The notes beneath the pieces were generated by a model. It was not told the origin of the DNA. It searched no databases and saw only the letters and a list, made by a program, of their open reading frames with translations. 64,000 nt of DNA, taken from assembly GCA_038146785.1 (NCBI GenBank), contig JAYQSI010000002.1, forward strand, positions 47,190 through 111,189. The letters run 5' to 3'. The DNA is from VMDJ01 sp038146785 (lineage in GTDB: Bacteria > Pseudomonadota > Gammaproteobacteria > Chromatiales > Chromatiaceae). Below are positions 41,951-50,852 of the stretch, piece after piece. How positions within the stretch are numbered: the stretch's first letter is position 1; every line of letters begins with the position of its first letter. The translations under genes and the position numbers were made by a program.

Positions 41951-42976
41951 TTAACGCCATCCTGCGCGATCCATCAGCATGACGGCATCTTTATTCAGGC
42001 GGCCAAACTCGCTTAAGCTCAGAGTGTCCGCTTTAAAGTTGCCCCATGCAGCAAGTGTGGATGACATTTTGATGTTGTCGCGAACAGGGTATTCGCCATT
42101 CTTCTCGGCATACCATTGCTGTGCGTGATCACCACTGAGATATTCAATTAGCTTGATCGCATTTGCTTGATTTTTGCTGTGCTTGATAATGGCAGCACCC
42201 GATACATTTACGTGAGTCCCACGATCATTTTGGTTTGGCCAAAACACGGCAATCTGTTGTGCAATCGCTTGGCTGTCTGCGTCGGCATTCAACATGCCAG
42301 CTAAGTAATAGGTATTGGCAACGGCAACATCACAGAGACCTGCAACAGCTGCTTTAATTTGGTCGCGATCACCGCCTTGTGGTTTGCGAGCTAGGTTACT
42401 GACCAATCCTTTAGCCCATTGTTGAGTCGCTTCTTCACCGTTGTGTTTAATGAGTGAAGCAACCAGTGATTGGTTGTAAATGTTATTTGAAGAGCGAATA
42501 CAAATACGTTTCTTCCACTTTGGATCAGCTAATGCTTCATAGGTAGAGAGTTCTTTAGGATCAAGACGTCCTTTGACATACATGATGGGACGAGCACGAA
42601 GAGATAGACCAACCCATTGCTTATCGCTGTCACGATAGTGGGCAGGAATGTTTTTCTCTAGTAGGGGAGAGCTAAAGGTTGCAGTGACCTTAGCTTCTTT
42701 TGCGCGATGTAATCGACCTGCATCCGTGGTGATGAGAATGTCAGCAGGGGTATTGCGACCTTCTTTAACGATGCGAGTTAGCAGCGCATCATCTTTGCCC
42801 GTGATCAACTTAACGTTGATGCCGGTTTCTTTGGTGAAGTCATCCAAGATTGGTTTGATAAGAGCTTCTTTGCGCGCTGAATAAACATTAAGACTGTCTG
42901 CAGCAAAAACGTTAGCTGCACTCACGCTAAGTGACATGATGACAGACGCCACGAGCATGCGAGAGATTGATTTCAT
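41951..42976 (-). CDS. fbpA: Iron(III) ABC transporter substrate-binding protein
   Basis: Periplasmic ferric-binding protein of 341 residues with a signal peptide (ISRMLVASVIMSLSVSAANVFA). Mature start LNVYSARKEALI is typical of the FbpA/FutA family. The iron-binding tyrosines lie in the NIYNQSLVA and VANTYYLAGML stretches. It is first in the fbpABC operon, just after the Fur box. Sulfur oxidisers need much iron for cytochromes and Fe-S enzymes, which fits such a system here. Confidence 0.93.
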   Translation of the reverse strand: MKSISRMLVASVIMSLSVSAANVFAADSLNVYSARKEALIKPILDDFTKETGINVKLITGKDDALLTRIVKEGRNTPADILITTDAGRLHRAKEAKVTATFSSPLLEKNIPAHYRDSDKQWVGLSLRARPIMYVKGRLDPKELSTYEALADPKWKKRICIRSSNNIYNQSLVASLIKHNGEEATQQWAKGLVSNLARKPQGGDRDQIKAAVAGLCDVAVANTYYLAGMLNADADSQAIAQQIAVFWPNQNDRGTHVNVSGAAIIKHSKNQANAIKLIEYLSGDHAQQWYAEKNGEYPVRDNIKMSSTLAAWGNFKADTLSLSEFGRLNKDAVMLMDRAGWR

Positions 42977-43052
42977 TGATAGTGACCTATGAAAGAGGGG
43001 GTTAATCAGTGAAAGCTAATGTAGCAGGAGTTTTTTTGTTTGTAAACACAAA

Positions 43053-43067
43053 TGAGAATGATTTGCA
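43053..43067. promoter_or_regulatory. Fur box upstream of fbpABC
   Basis: TGAGAAT-G-ATTTGCA matches the 7-1-7 Fur core (TGATAAT-N-ATTATCA) at 11 of 14 positions. It lies about 77 bases before the fbpA start in an A/T-rich region, so the operon should be repressed when iron is plentiful. Confidence 0.65.
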
Positions 43068-43111
43068 TTTAGATTTAAAGAGAGCTGATCTGGATCAGAT
43101 TTTGGGCTTAA

Positions 43112-43627
43112 TTAAGCTGATTTCAAAAGGCGATAGTCGAGAATTTCTTCTAAACATTGGCTGAGAAGGTCAGCGCGAGAACTTACATTGGCTTTTTGAT
43201 ACACCGAATGACTTTGGGCTTTGACGGTCCCAAGGCTGGTGCCACGAAGGTCTGCAATCTCATTAAGGTTGTAGCCTTTGATGATTAGTTGACCGATTTC
43301 AAGCTCTGCTGGGCTGAGTTCTAAGCTTTCAAGATGCCGAGTAATGACATGACTAACGCCATTCTTGAGTTGATCCACCGATTCTTGCATCTGTTGCTCG
43401 CGTTGGATGGTTATCTTGATGTAGTCCATCAATAGAAAAATCACACCAATAATGGAAATAGATGCCAATGACTCGATGAAAAAGTGCATCAGGCTGGTAT
43501 TGGGATTTAGCGGGCTTTCAACTGTTGAAAAGAAGTCCATCACTACGTCAATAGTAAAAAATAAGCCGCAAAAACCAAGAACCACTATGCCTAGGCGAGC
43601 CATGAAAAGTGGTTTTTTAATCAACAT
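43112..43627 (-). CDS. Membrane-anchored LuxR-type transcriptional regulator
   Basis: A 171-residue protein with two N-terminal membrane segments (about 9-29 and 48-66), a short charged helix (about 68-90) and a C-terminal LuxR/GerE helix-turn-helix (about 100-165, LSPAELEIGQLIIKGYNLNEIADLRGTS in part). There is no receiver or ligand domain, so the signal is probably sensed by the membrane part or a partner. It is upstream of fbpABC on the same strand, separated by the Fur box. Confidence 0.8.
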   Translation of the reverse strand: MLIKKPLFMARLGIVVLGFCGLFFTIDVVMDFFSTVESPLNPNTSLMHFFIESLASISIIGVIFLLMDYIKITIQREQQMQESVDQLKNGVSHVITRHLESLELSPAELEIGQLIIKGYNLNEIADLRGTSLGTVKAQSHSVYQKANVSSRADLLSQCLEEILDYRLLKSA

Positions 43628-43798
43628 GTTAGAGCTCCATACAACGCTGGTTTATGGGTGTAAACCGTAGCTAGATGCGCATTGATAAGAGAAAGCGCGA
43701 TAGTTTGGTCAGGGTAACACGTTGAGAGTTCCCAATTGGCTGAGCTAGCGCAACTAAGTGCTCCAGTTCAGATGAACTTATATTTTAGGAATTAAGAA

Positions 43799-44071
43799 AT
43801 GAAAAAACATGTGTCTATATTGATAATCACCTCAAGCTTGTTCTTGGGTGGTGCCGCTTTTGCCGATGATGTGAATTGTGCGGTTGGCGAATTTACTGCC
43901 GCTGAGCGTATTGAGGCAGTCAAAGCTCACTACGCTGAACAAGGTTGGCAGATCCGAAAAGCAAAAGCTGATCATGGCTGCGTGGAGCTCTACGCAAAAG
44001 ACGCGAATGGAAAGCGCCAAGAAGCCTATATAGATCCAAATACCTTCAAGATTGTTGGTCACGATGACTAA
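43799..44071 (+). CDS. PepSY-domain periplasmic protein
   Basis: A 90-residue secreted protein with a clear signal peptide (ISILIITSSLFLGGAAFA-like, cleaved before DDVNC). The mature part is a single PepSY domain (AAERIEAVKAHYAEQGWQI, then VELYAKDANGKRQEAYIDP). Such proteins often accompany b-type cytochromes and may act as a heme- or membrane-associated partner. Its stop overlaps the cytochrome b561 start by 8 bases. Confidence 0.85.
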   Translation: MKKHVSILIITSSLFLGGAAFADDVNCAVGEFTAAERIEAVKAHYAEQGWQIRKAKADHGCVELYAKDANGKRQEAYIDPNTFKIVGHDD

Positions 44072-44579
44072 GGTCAAGGTTTGGGATTTGCTGACCCGTA
44101 TTTTTCATTGGTCTTTGGTGGGGGCTTTTGCCACTGCCTGGATCACTGAAGATCATTATAAGGATCTACATGAATTAGCTGGCTATACGGTTCTTGGCTT
44201 AATTGCTTTTCGCGTGATTTATGGCTTTGTGGGCGCTAAACACAGCCGGTTCTCGGATTTTGTTGTCTCACCTGCGACTGTTATTAACTACCTGAAAAAT
44301 TTATTAGCAGGTCGTCATCAATCATATCTAGGGCATAACCCGGTAGCGGGATATATGGTTATCGCTTTACTCGCATCCGTCACGCTTGCTGCTTTGACAG
44401 GCTGGATGATGGAGTTTGATATGTTCTGGGGCTACAAGTGGGTGGAAATGCTTCATGAAGCGATGGCTTCGCTCGCGTTAGGCTTAGTCTTTGTTCATGT
44501 CGCGGGTGTGATTGTGATGAGCTTTGTTGAAAAACAAAACTTAGCGAAAAGCATGCTGACAGGCTTTAAGCGAGCTTAA
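44064..44579 (+). CDS. Cytochrome b561-type membrane protein
   Basis: A 171-residue integral membrane cytochrome b of the Ni,Fe-hydrogenase/b561 type with four membrane segments. Heme-ligand histidines are likely in RIFHWSLVGAF (His13 region), DLHELAGYTVLG, EMLHEAMASLAL and FVHVAGV. The start MTKVKVWDLL at 44064 overlaps the PepSY gene by 8 bases, so the two form an operon. It probably shuttles electrons between a periplasmic donor and the quinone pool. The donor is unknown. Confidence 0.88.
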   Translation: MTKVKVWDLLTRIFHWSLVGAFATAWITEDHYKDLHELAGYTVLGLIAFRVIYGFVGAKHSRFSDFVVSPATVINYLKNLLAGRHQSYLGHNPVAGYMVIALLASVTLAALTGWMMEFDMFWGYKWVEMLHEAMASLALGLVFVHVAGVIVMSFVEKQNLAKSMLTGFKRA

Positions 44580-45710
44580 TTAGTCGAGTAATAAGGCTTC
44601 GAGCATGCGCTCGTAGACAGCCGATAAGGTATCAAGGTCCTCAACGCTAACGCATTCATTCAATTGATGGATGGTGGCGTTGAGTGGCCCTAACTCGAGA
44701 ACTTGAGCGCCAGTCGGGGCAATAAAACGACCATCCGAGGTGCCGCCTGAGGTGGAAAGCTCGGTGTCATAACCCGCGATTTCTTTGATTGCCACTTTTG
44801 CAGCATTCACTAACTCACCTTCGGCGGTGAGGAAGGGCATGCCCGACAAGGTCCAGTCGATTTCATAGTCCAAGCCGTGCTTTTCAAGTAACTCTTTAAC
44901 CGTGCGCTCAAGCTTGTGATGGTTAGTCTCAGTTGAATAACGCCAGTTAAATAGAATCTCGCAAGTGCCAGGAATAACGTTAGTTGCACCTGTGCCAGCA
45001 GAGATGTTTGAAATCTGGAAAGTGGTCGGTGGGAAATGATCATTACCTTGATCCCATTCCACAGAAACCAAATCATTTAAAAATGGCGTGACCAAATGCA
45101 CGGGGTTCTTAGCAAGATGTGGGTAAGCCACATGACCTTGCTTACCTTTTACCACTAAGCGCGCATTGTGAGAGCCGCGTCGACCATTCTTAACGACATC
45201 ACCCACTTGTTTAGTTGAAGATGGCTCGCCAACTAAACACCAATCCATTTTTTCGTTACGTGCTTCAAGCGTCTCAACGACCTTTACGGTGCCGTTGATG
45301 CTAGGTCCTTCTTCATCGCTAGTGATGAGGTAGGCAATAGAGCCTTTGTGGTCTGGATGATTAGCAACAAAGCGTTCGGTAGCGGTGATCATCGCAGCCA
45401 ATGAACCTTTCATGTCAGCAGCGCCACGGCCGTAGAGCATGCCGTCGCGTATTTCAGGCTTGAAGGGATTAGAGTCCCAGCGATCGAGTGGGCCAGTTGG
45501 CACAACATCGGTGTGGCCTGCAAAACAAAATACAGGTGCTTCGGTACCACGGCGTGACCAGAAGTTATCGACATCATCAAAGCGCAAGTTCTCGTTAGCA
45601 AAACCGCACGCAGCTAAACGATTCATCATGGTTTCTTGGCAGCCAGCATCCTCAGGGGTCACTGATTCGCGGCTGATAAGATCGATGGCAAGGTCTAGCG
45701 TGTCTGACAT
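44580..45710 (-). CDS. dapE: Succinyl-diaminopimelate desuccinylase
   Basis: Di-zinc M20-family enzyme of 376 residues. It makes LL-diaminopimelate for lysine and peptidoglycan. Features: FAGHTDVVPTGP (first metal His and the nearby Asp), GRGAADMKGSLAAM (bridging Asp), TSDEEGPSINGT (catalytic Glu pair), and the C-terminal LGPLNATIHQLNE with the last His ligand. It is downstream of yffB, the same order as in Escherichia coli, and complements dapD at 47855. Confidence 0.97.
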   Translation of the reverse strand: MSDTLDLAIDLISRESVTPEDAGCQETMMNRLAACGFANENLRFDDVDNFWSRRGTEAPVFCFAGHTDVVPTGPLDRWDSNPFKPEIRDGMLYGRGAADMKGSLAAMITATERFVANHPDHKGSIAYLITSDEEGPSINGTVKVVETLEARNEKMDWCLVGEPSSTKQVGDVVKNGRRGSHNARLVVKGKQGHVAYPHLAKNPVHLVTPFLNDLVSVEWDQGNDHFPPTTFQISNISAGTGATNVIPGTCEILFNWRYSTETNHHKLERTVKELLEKHGLDYEIDWTLSGMPFLTAEGELVNAAKVAIKEIAGYDTELSTSGGTSDGRFIAPTGAQVLELGPLNATIHQLNECVSVEDLDTLSAVYERMLEALLLD

Positions 45711-45728
45711 GTGTGTTCCTGTTTGTCC

Positions 45729-46070
45729 TTAGCTAAGTTTGGCAGCGTATTCATCTGCTGAAAAGCCGACAAGACAGAGGTTATCAGAGGTGAGTACTGG
45801 ACGTTTGATCATACTGGGATTTTCGATCATCAAATCAATGGCCGAAGTTTCGTCAATTGAAGCTTTCTGATCATCAGGCACTTTGCGCCAGGTGGTGCCA
45901 CGTTTATTAAGCAGGGTTTCCCAGCCAAGTGCTTTGCACCAAGTGGTCAGTTGCTTGCGATCGACACCTTCTTTTTTGTAGTCGTGAAAGGTGTAATCGA
46001 TGTTGTTGTCCGATAGCCATTTGCGCGCTTTTTTTATGGTGTCGCAATTTGGGATGCCATACATGTCCAT
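45729..46070 (-). CDS. yffB: ArsC-family thioredoxin-fold protein (YffB/Spx type)
   Basis: A 113-residue glutathione/thioredoxin-fold protein. It has MYGIPNCDTIKKARKWL with a single active-site Cys and the C-terminal MIKRPVLTSDN motif of the ArsC/Spx/YffB group. The exact function is unknown and a reductase role is presumed. The start is uncertain: ATG at 46070 overlaps the SulP stop codon (TAATG), and ATG at 46076 is also possible. It is upstream of dapE, a conserved pairing. Confidence 0.88.
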   Translation of the reverse strand: MDMYGIPNCDTIKKARKWLSDNNIDYTFHDYKKEGVDRKQLTTWCKALGWETLLNKRGTTWRKVPDDQKASIDETSAIDLMIENPSMIKRPVLTSDNLCLVGFSADEYAAKLS

Positions 46071-47800
46071 TACCATTCACACTCCTTGAATACTCTAACC
46101 ACGCAGCTCTCGCATTTTTCATGGTCAAGGCGCTTATAGATCGCTTTGATTGCTTGGCTTTTATGATCAAAGAAATACGCATTACCAATATGCGCAATCA
46201 TTGCAGATTCACTGATGTTTTCGTAGACGCGGGGTTTAAGTCCGGCAAAGTATAGTCCGCCGCCAAGTTTCTTTAGTCGCTTGGCTTCGCTGACGAGCAT
46301 TTCAACGCCTGATAGGTCGATTCCGTTAATGCCATCCGCATCAATCAAAATGTGATTGATGTGCTCAGATTCAGAGATCTGCTGAAGACGATTTTGAATG
46401 TGATTTACCGAGCCAAAGTAAACCGACATATCGATGCGAATGATTTTGAGCTGGGGGCATTGATTCACAGGTTTTGAAGTCACTGGAATCATGGTGCGCT
46501 TTTCACCTTTGCTATCCGGCGCCAGTGTCACGATCTCAGGCATTGAGGTGCAAGCAAGGAATAAAACCAGTGATAGCAGTACGCCAAAGTAAATCGCAAA
46601 CTCAAGTTCGAGGAAAAGTGTGGCAAAAAAGGTGGTGAGCAAAACGGCGGTTTCGTTTTTGCTCGCATGTAACACGTGCGCGATCGCTTTCTTATCTATC
46701 AGGTTATAGGCCACCAATAAAATGACGCCACCCATCGCAGCGATTGGCATGTAAGCCATGTAAGGCGCTACCAAGACAACAATCAGCATCAAGAAAATGG
46801 CCGCAAAGATGGCTGACATTGGTGTGACAGCACCGGCAGAGTAATTCACACCAGAGCGCGTGAATGAGCCAGAACCAGCATAACTTGAGAAGAAGCTACC
46901 AAAGAGATTTGACAGGCCTTGGCCGACGAACTCTTGGTTAGCATCAATGCGTTGGTTTGATTGTGTCGCAATGGCGCGACTTATTGATACCGCTTCGATA
47001 AGACCGAGTAGTGCTACAGCAAAAGCCTCGGGCGCCAGCATGCTAATGGTGCCTAGTGATAAATCAGGCATGGAGACCGGTGGTAGTTGACCTGGGATAG
47101 TGCCAACCAGGGCGATCGGATTTTGTGGGTCATTAAGTAAGAAGCCAAGACCAGTGCCAGCAATAAGACCTATCAGTAGATTAGGCAGCTTAGGCATGAA
47201 CTTCTTGGACGCTAGGGCAATAATCAAGGTAGCGAGCGCAATAATCACAACATTGATTTGAATGTTAGGTAGTCCCAGCCAAACGTCGTACCAGGTATGT
47301 ATGAAGGATTCGCCCTTGGGGATTTGTATGCCAAGCACGTTTTTCATCTGACTTGTGGCGATCAGTAAAGCTGCACCTGCGGTAAAGCCAACCACTACAG
47401 TATGTGAAACAAAGTTAACCAGAGCGCCAAGACGAACTAATCCAAAACCAAATTGATAGGCGCCGGCGAGGAAGGTCATGGTGAGAGCAAGCTGCACGAA
47501 CTCGGGGCTGCCGACTTCGGCGTGATTACTGACTGACGAGAACACAACGATCGAGATGGCGGTTGTCGGGCCAGAGATAAGATGACGTGAAGAGCCAAAT
47601 AGAGCGGCAATGATGGGGGTCACCATCGCGGTGTAAAGACCGTACTCGGGTGGAAGGCCTGCAATCGTGGCGAAAGCAACGCCTTGCGGCAGCACGATCA
47701 CAGCACCGGTGAAACCAGCAATCAGGTCAGCGCGGAGAGTGTCTTTCGTGACAAGACGGAACCACGCCAAAAAAGGAAAGAACTTATCTAGAGAGTTCAT
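46070..47800 (-). CDS. SulP family anion (sulfate-type) transporter with STAS domain
   Basis: A 576-residue SulP permease with a C-terminal STAS domain (about 445-550, HILIDADGINGIDLSGVEML). It belongs to the classical sulfate-permease branch: GAVIVLPQGVAFATIAGLPPEYGLY near the N-terminus and SGPTTAISIVVFSSV in place of the BicA-type EPTGPMTVV. It could move sulfate, the end product of sulfur oxidation, or another anion. A Cys pair near the C-terminus (CESCVVRVFKECEW) is unusual. It is the first gene of the SulP-yffB-dapE run. Confidence 0.9.
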   Translation of the reverse strand: MNSLDKFFPFLAWFRLVTKDTLRADLIAGFTGAVIVLPQGVAFATIAGLPPEYGLYTAMVTPIIAALFGSSRHLISGPTTAISIVVFSSVSNHAEVGSPEFVQLALTMTFLAGAYQFGFGLVRLGALVNFVSHTVVVGFTAGAALLIATSQMKNVLGIQIPKGESFIHTWYDVWLGLPNIQINVVIIALATLIIALASKKFMPKLPNLLIGLIAGTGLGFLLNDPQNPIALVGTIPGQLPPVSMPDLSLGTISMLAPEAFAVALLGLIEAVSISRAIATQSNQRIDANQEFVGQGLSNLFGSFFSSYAGSGSFTRSGVNYSAGAVTPMSAIFAAIFLMLIVVLVAPYMAYMPIAAMGGVILLVAYNLIDKKAIAHVLHASKNETAVLLTTFFATLFLELEFAIYFGVLLSLVLFLACTSMPEIVTLAPDSKGEKRTMIPVTSKPVNQCPQLKIIRIDMSVYFGSVNHIQNRLQQISESEHINHILIDADGINGIDLSGVEMLVSEAKRLKKLGGGLYFAGLKPRVYENISESAMIAHIGNAYFFDHKSQAIKAIYKRLDHEKCESCVVRVFKECEW

Positions 47801-47825
47801 GATACCTCGAGGGGAAAGGTATTAA

Positions 47826-47849
47826 AAAGCCGGCTTAATCGCCGGCTTT
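47826..47849 (-). terminator. Rho-independent terminator of dapD
   Basis: AAAGCCGGC / GCCGGCTTT with a 6-base loop. On the minus strand it is followed by TTAAT and lies just after the dapD stop. Confidence 0.8.
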
Positions 47850-47854
47850 GTTAT

Positions 47855-48676
47855 TTAAATGTCGCGAAGTAGTTCGTTAATGCCGACTTTGCCAAGCGTT
47901 TTGGCATCGACCTTCTTAACAATCACTGCGCAATACAAGCTGTACTTGCCATCTTTTGAAGGAAGGTTGCCTGATACAACAACCGAACCTGCCGGTACGC
48001 GTCCGTAAAGGATCTCATCATTTTCGCGATCGTAGATGCGGGTTGATTGACCGATGTAAACGCCCATTGAGATGACTGAGCCTTCTTCGACGATGACGCC
48101 TTCAACCACTTCTGAACGCGCGCCAATGAAGCAGTTATCTTCAATGATGGTTGGTGCTGCTTGTAGTGGCTCAAGTACGCCACCGATGCCTACACCACCT
48201 GAGAGGTGAACATTTTTACCAATCTGTGCGCATGAACCGACGGTTGCCCAGGTGTCGACCATGGTGCCTGAGTCAACGTAGGCGCCGATGTTGACGTAAG
48301 ACGGCATCAATACGGTGCTCGGTGCAATGTATGAGCCACGACGCGCCGTTGCAGGTGGTACAACACGAACGCCAGATTCACGGAACTCGCGAGAGTTCAT
48401 GTCAGCGTACTTAGAAGGCACCTTGTCGTAGTAGTTGGTGAAGCCGCCTTTAATGAATTCGTTATCGTTGATGCGGAAAGAAAGCAGTACAGCTTTTTTA
48501 ATCCACTCGTTAACAACCCATTGGCCATCACGCTTTTCAGCCACACGAATTTCGCCACGATCCAATTGGTCGATCGCTTCCATAACTGCATCACGCACAT
48601 TAGTATCAACGTTACGTGGAGTGATATCAGCGCGGTGCTCAAAGGCATCGACGATGATGGATTGAATGTCGCTCAT
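47855..48676 (-). CDS. dapD: 2,3,4,5-tetrahydropyridine-2,6-dicarboxylate N-succinyltransferase
   Basis: Left-handed beta-helix acyltransferase of 273 residues. It succinylates tetrahydrodipicolinate, two steps before DapE. Hexapeptide repeats run from about 105 to 235 (VLMPSYVNIGAYVDSGTMVD, GSCAQIGKNVHLSGGVGIGG). MSDIQSIIVDAF at 48676 was preferred over the ATG at 48679 because GGAG is then six bases upstream. It is a single gene with its own terminator. Confidence 0.96.
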   Translation of the reverse strand: MSDIQSIIVDAFEHRADITPRNVDTNVRDAVMEAIDQLDRGEIRVAEKRDGQWVVNEWIKKAVLLSFRINDNEFIKGGFTNYYDKVPSKYADMNSREFRESGVRVVPPATARRGSYIAPSTVLMPSYVNIGAYVDSGTMVDTWATVGSCAQIGKNVHLSGGVGIGGVLEPLQAAPTIIEDNCFIGARSEVVEGVIVEEGSVISMGVYIGQSTRIYDRENDEILYGRVPAGSVVVSGNLPSKDGKYSLYCAVIVKKVDAKTLGKVGINELLRDI

Positions 48677-48778
48677 CATGGGCTCCTGAAGTCTGAATTT
48701 GGGTGGAGTCGGAGGCTGAAATCGACCGTAAAGGTCGCTTTATCCGAGATCCACTATATTAAAGGTTGCTAATTATAT

Positions 48779-49657
48779 ATGAAAGTTGCTGCTAACGGAT
48801 GGCTGCCTGTCTTGGCGTTATTGGCCGCGGCGTCATTTTGGGGGGCGATTTGGTATCCCTCTCGCCATCTCGAGGCCATGAACATGGCTGGGGTCTGGCA
48901 GACGCTGATTAGCTATGGCGCTGTCTTTGTTCTGGTTGGTTTATTTAAAGGGCTTCCACGATTACCTCAGATCGAGGCGGATAGAAAATACCTGCTGATT
49001 CTGTTTTTTGCCGCTGGCTGGACGAATGTGGCGTTTGTACTGGCGATACTTTCCAATGAAGTCGTCAGGGTGATGATCTTTTTCTACCTCTCACCACTGT
49101 GGACGATTTTATTGGGTCGTTGGTTACTTAATGAGCACCTAACAGGTACGTCAAAAGTCGCTTTGAGTGTGAGTTTGCTTGGCGCTGTGGTGATGCTTTG
49201 GAATGAATCGATGCTGAGTACGCCGATTGGCAAAGGAGATGCGCTAGCACTGAGCGCAGGTTTGGCGTTTGCGCTGACCAATGTGATGACACGGCGATTG
49301 CAGAACTACAGCACGTTATTAAAGACACAAACCACGTGGCTTGGTGTGGTGTTTGTCTCTGTGACGATGATTATGGTTCTCGGTGAGCCCATGCCCGATG
49401 CGCCACCGATTGCTTGGGGTGGTGCGATTGCTTTAGGTGTTTTTGGATTTTTGCTAACAACGCTTTTTGTGGTGTATGCCGTCAGTCAAATGCCGGTACA
49501 ACGTTCCTCAGTGATCATGCTGTTCGAAGTGGTTGTCGGCGCTGTGAGTGCTTGGTGGCTGGCCAATGAGCAGATTGATCTGCAAGAGTGGGTCGGTGGT
49601 GCGTTGGTACTAGGTGGCGGTTTGATCGCAGTATTTTTTCAACCGGAGTCAGAATGA
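48779..49657 (+). CDS. EamA/DMT family transporter
   Basis: Inner-membrane protein of 292 residues with about ten membrane segments in two EamA repeats (about 8-140 and 152-288). The family exports metabolites such as amino acids. The substrate is unknown. It is first in a tightly coupled trio with a VOC protein and an arsenite methyltransferase; the stop overlaps the next ATG (ATGA). Confidence 0.9.
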   Translation: MKVAANGWLPVLALLAAASFWGAIWYPSRHLEAMNMAGVWQTLISYGAVFVLVGLFKGLPRLPQIEADRKYLLILFFAAGWTNVAFVLAILSNEVVRVMIFFYLSPLWTILLGRWLLNEHLTGTSKVALSVSLLGAVVMLWNESMLSTPIGKGDALALSAGLAFALTNVMTRRLQNYSTLLKTQTTWLGVVFVSVTMIMVLGEPMPDAPPIAWGGAIALGVFGFLLTTLFVVYAVSQMPVQRSSVIMLFEVVVGAVSAWWLANEQIDLQEWVGGALVLGGGLIAVFFQPESE

Positions 49658-50031
49658 ATTGGGCTTTACATCATTCAAGCTTGATAACGAGCAACTTAGA
49701 GAAGGCTAAACATTTTTATGTGGATGTTCTTGGATTGCCGCTCGATGAGTCGCGCCCTGATATGGGGTTTGATGGTCTGTGGTTTGATATGGGGGCGGGG
49801 CAACAGATTCATTTATTGAGCTTGCCAAACCCAGAAGCCGGTATTGATCGGCCCGAGCATGGTGGTAGAGATCGACATGTTGCTTTGCTGACGGATGACC
49901 TAGAAGCTGTTGTAGCGAAGCTTGAACAGCATAGCGTCACATATAGTCGGAGTAAGAGTGGTCGTGCAGCTTTGTTTTGCCGCGACCCAGATGGCAATGC
50001 GATCGAAATTATTCAACGAGAAAAGAGATGA
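49654..50031 (+). CDS. VOC (glyoxalase/dioxygenase-fold) family protein
   Basis: A 125-residue vicinal-oxygen-chelate protein. Features: LHHSSLITSNLEKAKHFYVDVLGL (metal His), DRHVALLTDDLEAVV and a closing FCRDPDGNAIEIIQ with the metal Glu. Start MNWALHHS at 49654. It sits between a DMT exporter and arsM with 4-base overlaps on both sides. In arsenic clusters VOC proteins can be C-As lyases such as ArsI, but the Cys-rich ArsI site is not seen, so the function is open. Confidence 0.88.
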   Translation: MNWALHHSSLITSNLEKAKHFYVDVLGLPLDESRPDMGFDGLWFDMGAGQQIHLLSLPNPEAGIDRPEHGGRDRHVALLTDDLEAVVAKLEQHSVTYSRSKSGRAALFCRDPDGNAIEIIQREKR

Positions 50032-50852
50032 CTAACGAAAAGATAACCATTGAAGTCGCTAACGATTTATTGCGTGTAAATATTCGTGAGAACTATGCGC
50101 AAGTGGCTAATGCGAGTAACGAAGGAGCGTGTTGTGGTGTTGAAGCAAGCTGCTGTGGCGTTTCTGATGATCAAGCGATTAACCAACTGATCTCAACGCG
50201 CTTGGGTTATACCGTTGAAGAATTAGCCGCTGTGCCAGAAGGTGCGGATATGGGTTTAGGCTGTGGTAACCCCAAGGTCATTGCAGCTTTGCAGTCGGGT
50301 GAGGTGGTTATCGACTTAGGTTCTGGGGGTGGCTTTGATTGTTTCCTCGCAGCTAATGAGGTCGGTGAGTCTGGCAAAGTGATTGGTGTTGATATGACGC
50401 CAGACATGTTGAGTAAGGCTCGAGCGAATGCTGAGCGTGGTCGTTATGCTCAGGTCGAGTTTCGTTTAGGTGAGATAGAAAACTTACCTGTCGCTGATAA
50501 TACGGCGGATGTGGTGATGTCGAATTGTGTGATCAATCTGTCGCCGCATAAGCCGCGTGTGTTTGAAGAGATCTTCCGTGTGCTTAAGCCCGGTGGTCGC
50601 ATTGCGGTATCCGATGTAGTGGCGACGCAGCCTTTGCCTGATGAGATGAAAAATGATCCGTTTTTAATCTCAGCCTGTGTCGGTGGTGCGGCATTAATCG
50701 ATGATTTGGAGCAGTGGATGCAAGCGGCAGGTTTTGCTCAGATCGTGATTGAGCCGAAAGATGAGTCCAAGGAGTTTATTCGCGATTGGGCGCCAAACCT
50801 TTCTATCGAAGATTATGTCGTTTCCGCTGCTATTCAGGCGGTAAAGCCTTAG
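50028..50852 (+). CDS. arsM: Arsenite S-adenosylmethyltransferase ArsM
   Basis: A 274-residue SAM-dependent methyltransferase that methylates As(III). Start MTNEKITIEV at 50028. The N-terminal Cys pairs (ACCGVEASCCG), AAVPEGADMGLGCGNP with the first arsenic Cys, the SAM motif VIDLGSGGGFDCF, SNCVINLSPHKP with the second Cys and SACVGGA with the third form the characteristic ArsM set. The 3' end overlaps the convergent glnD by 4 bases. It is translated with the VOC gene. Confidence 0.92.
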   Translation: MTNEKITIEVANDLLRVNIRENYAQVANASNEGACCGVEASCCGVSDDQAINQLISTRLGYTVEELAAVPEGADMGLGCGNPKVIAALQSGEVVIDLGSGGGFDCFLAANEVGESGKVIGVDMTPDMLSKARANAERGRYAQVEFRLGEIENLPVADNTADVVMSNCVINLSPHKPRVFEEIFRVLKPGGRIAVSDVVATQPLPDEMKNDPFLISACVGGAALIDDLEQWMQAAGFAQIVIEPKDESKEFIRDWAPNLSIEDYVVSAAIQAVKP

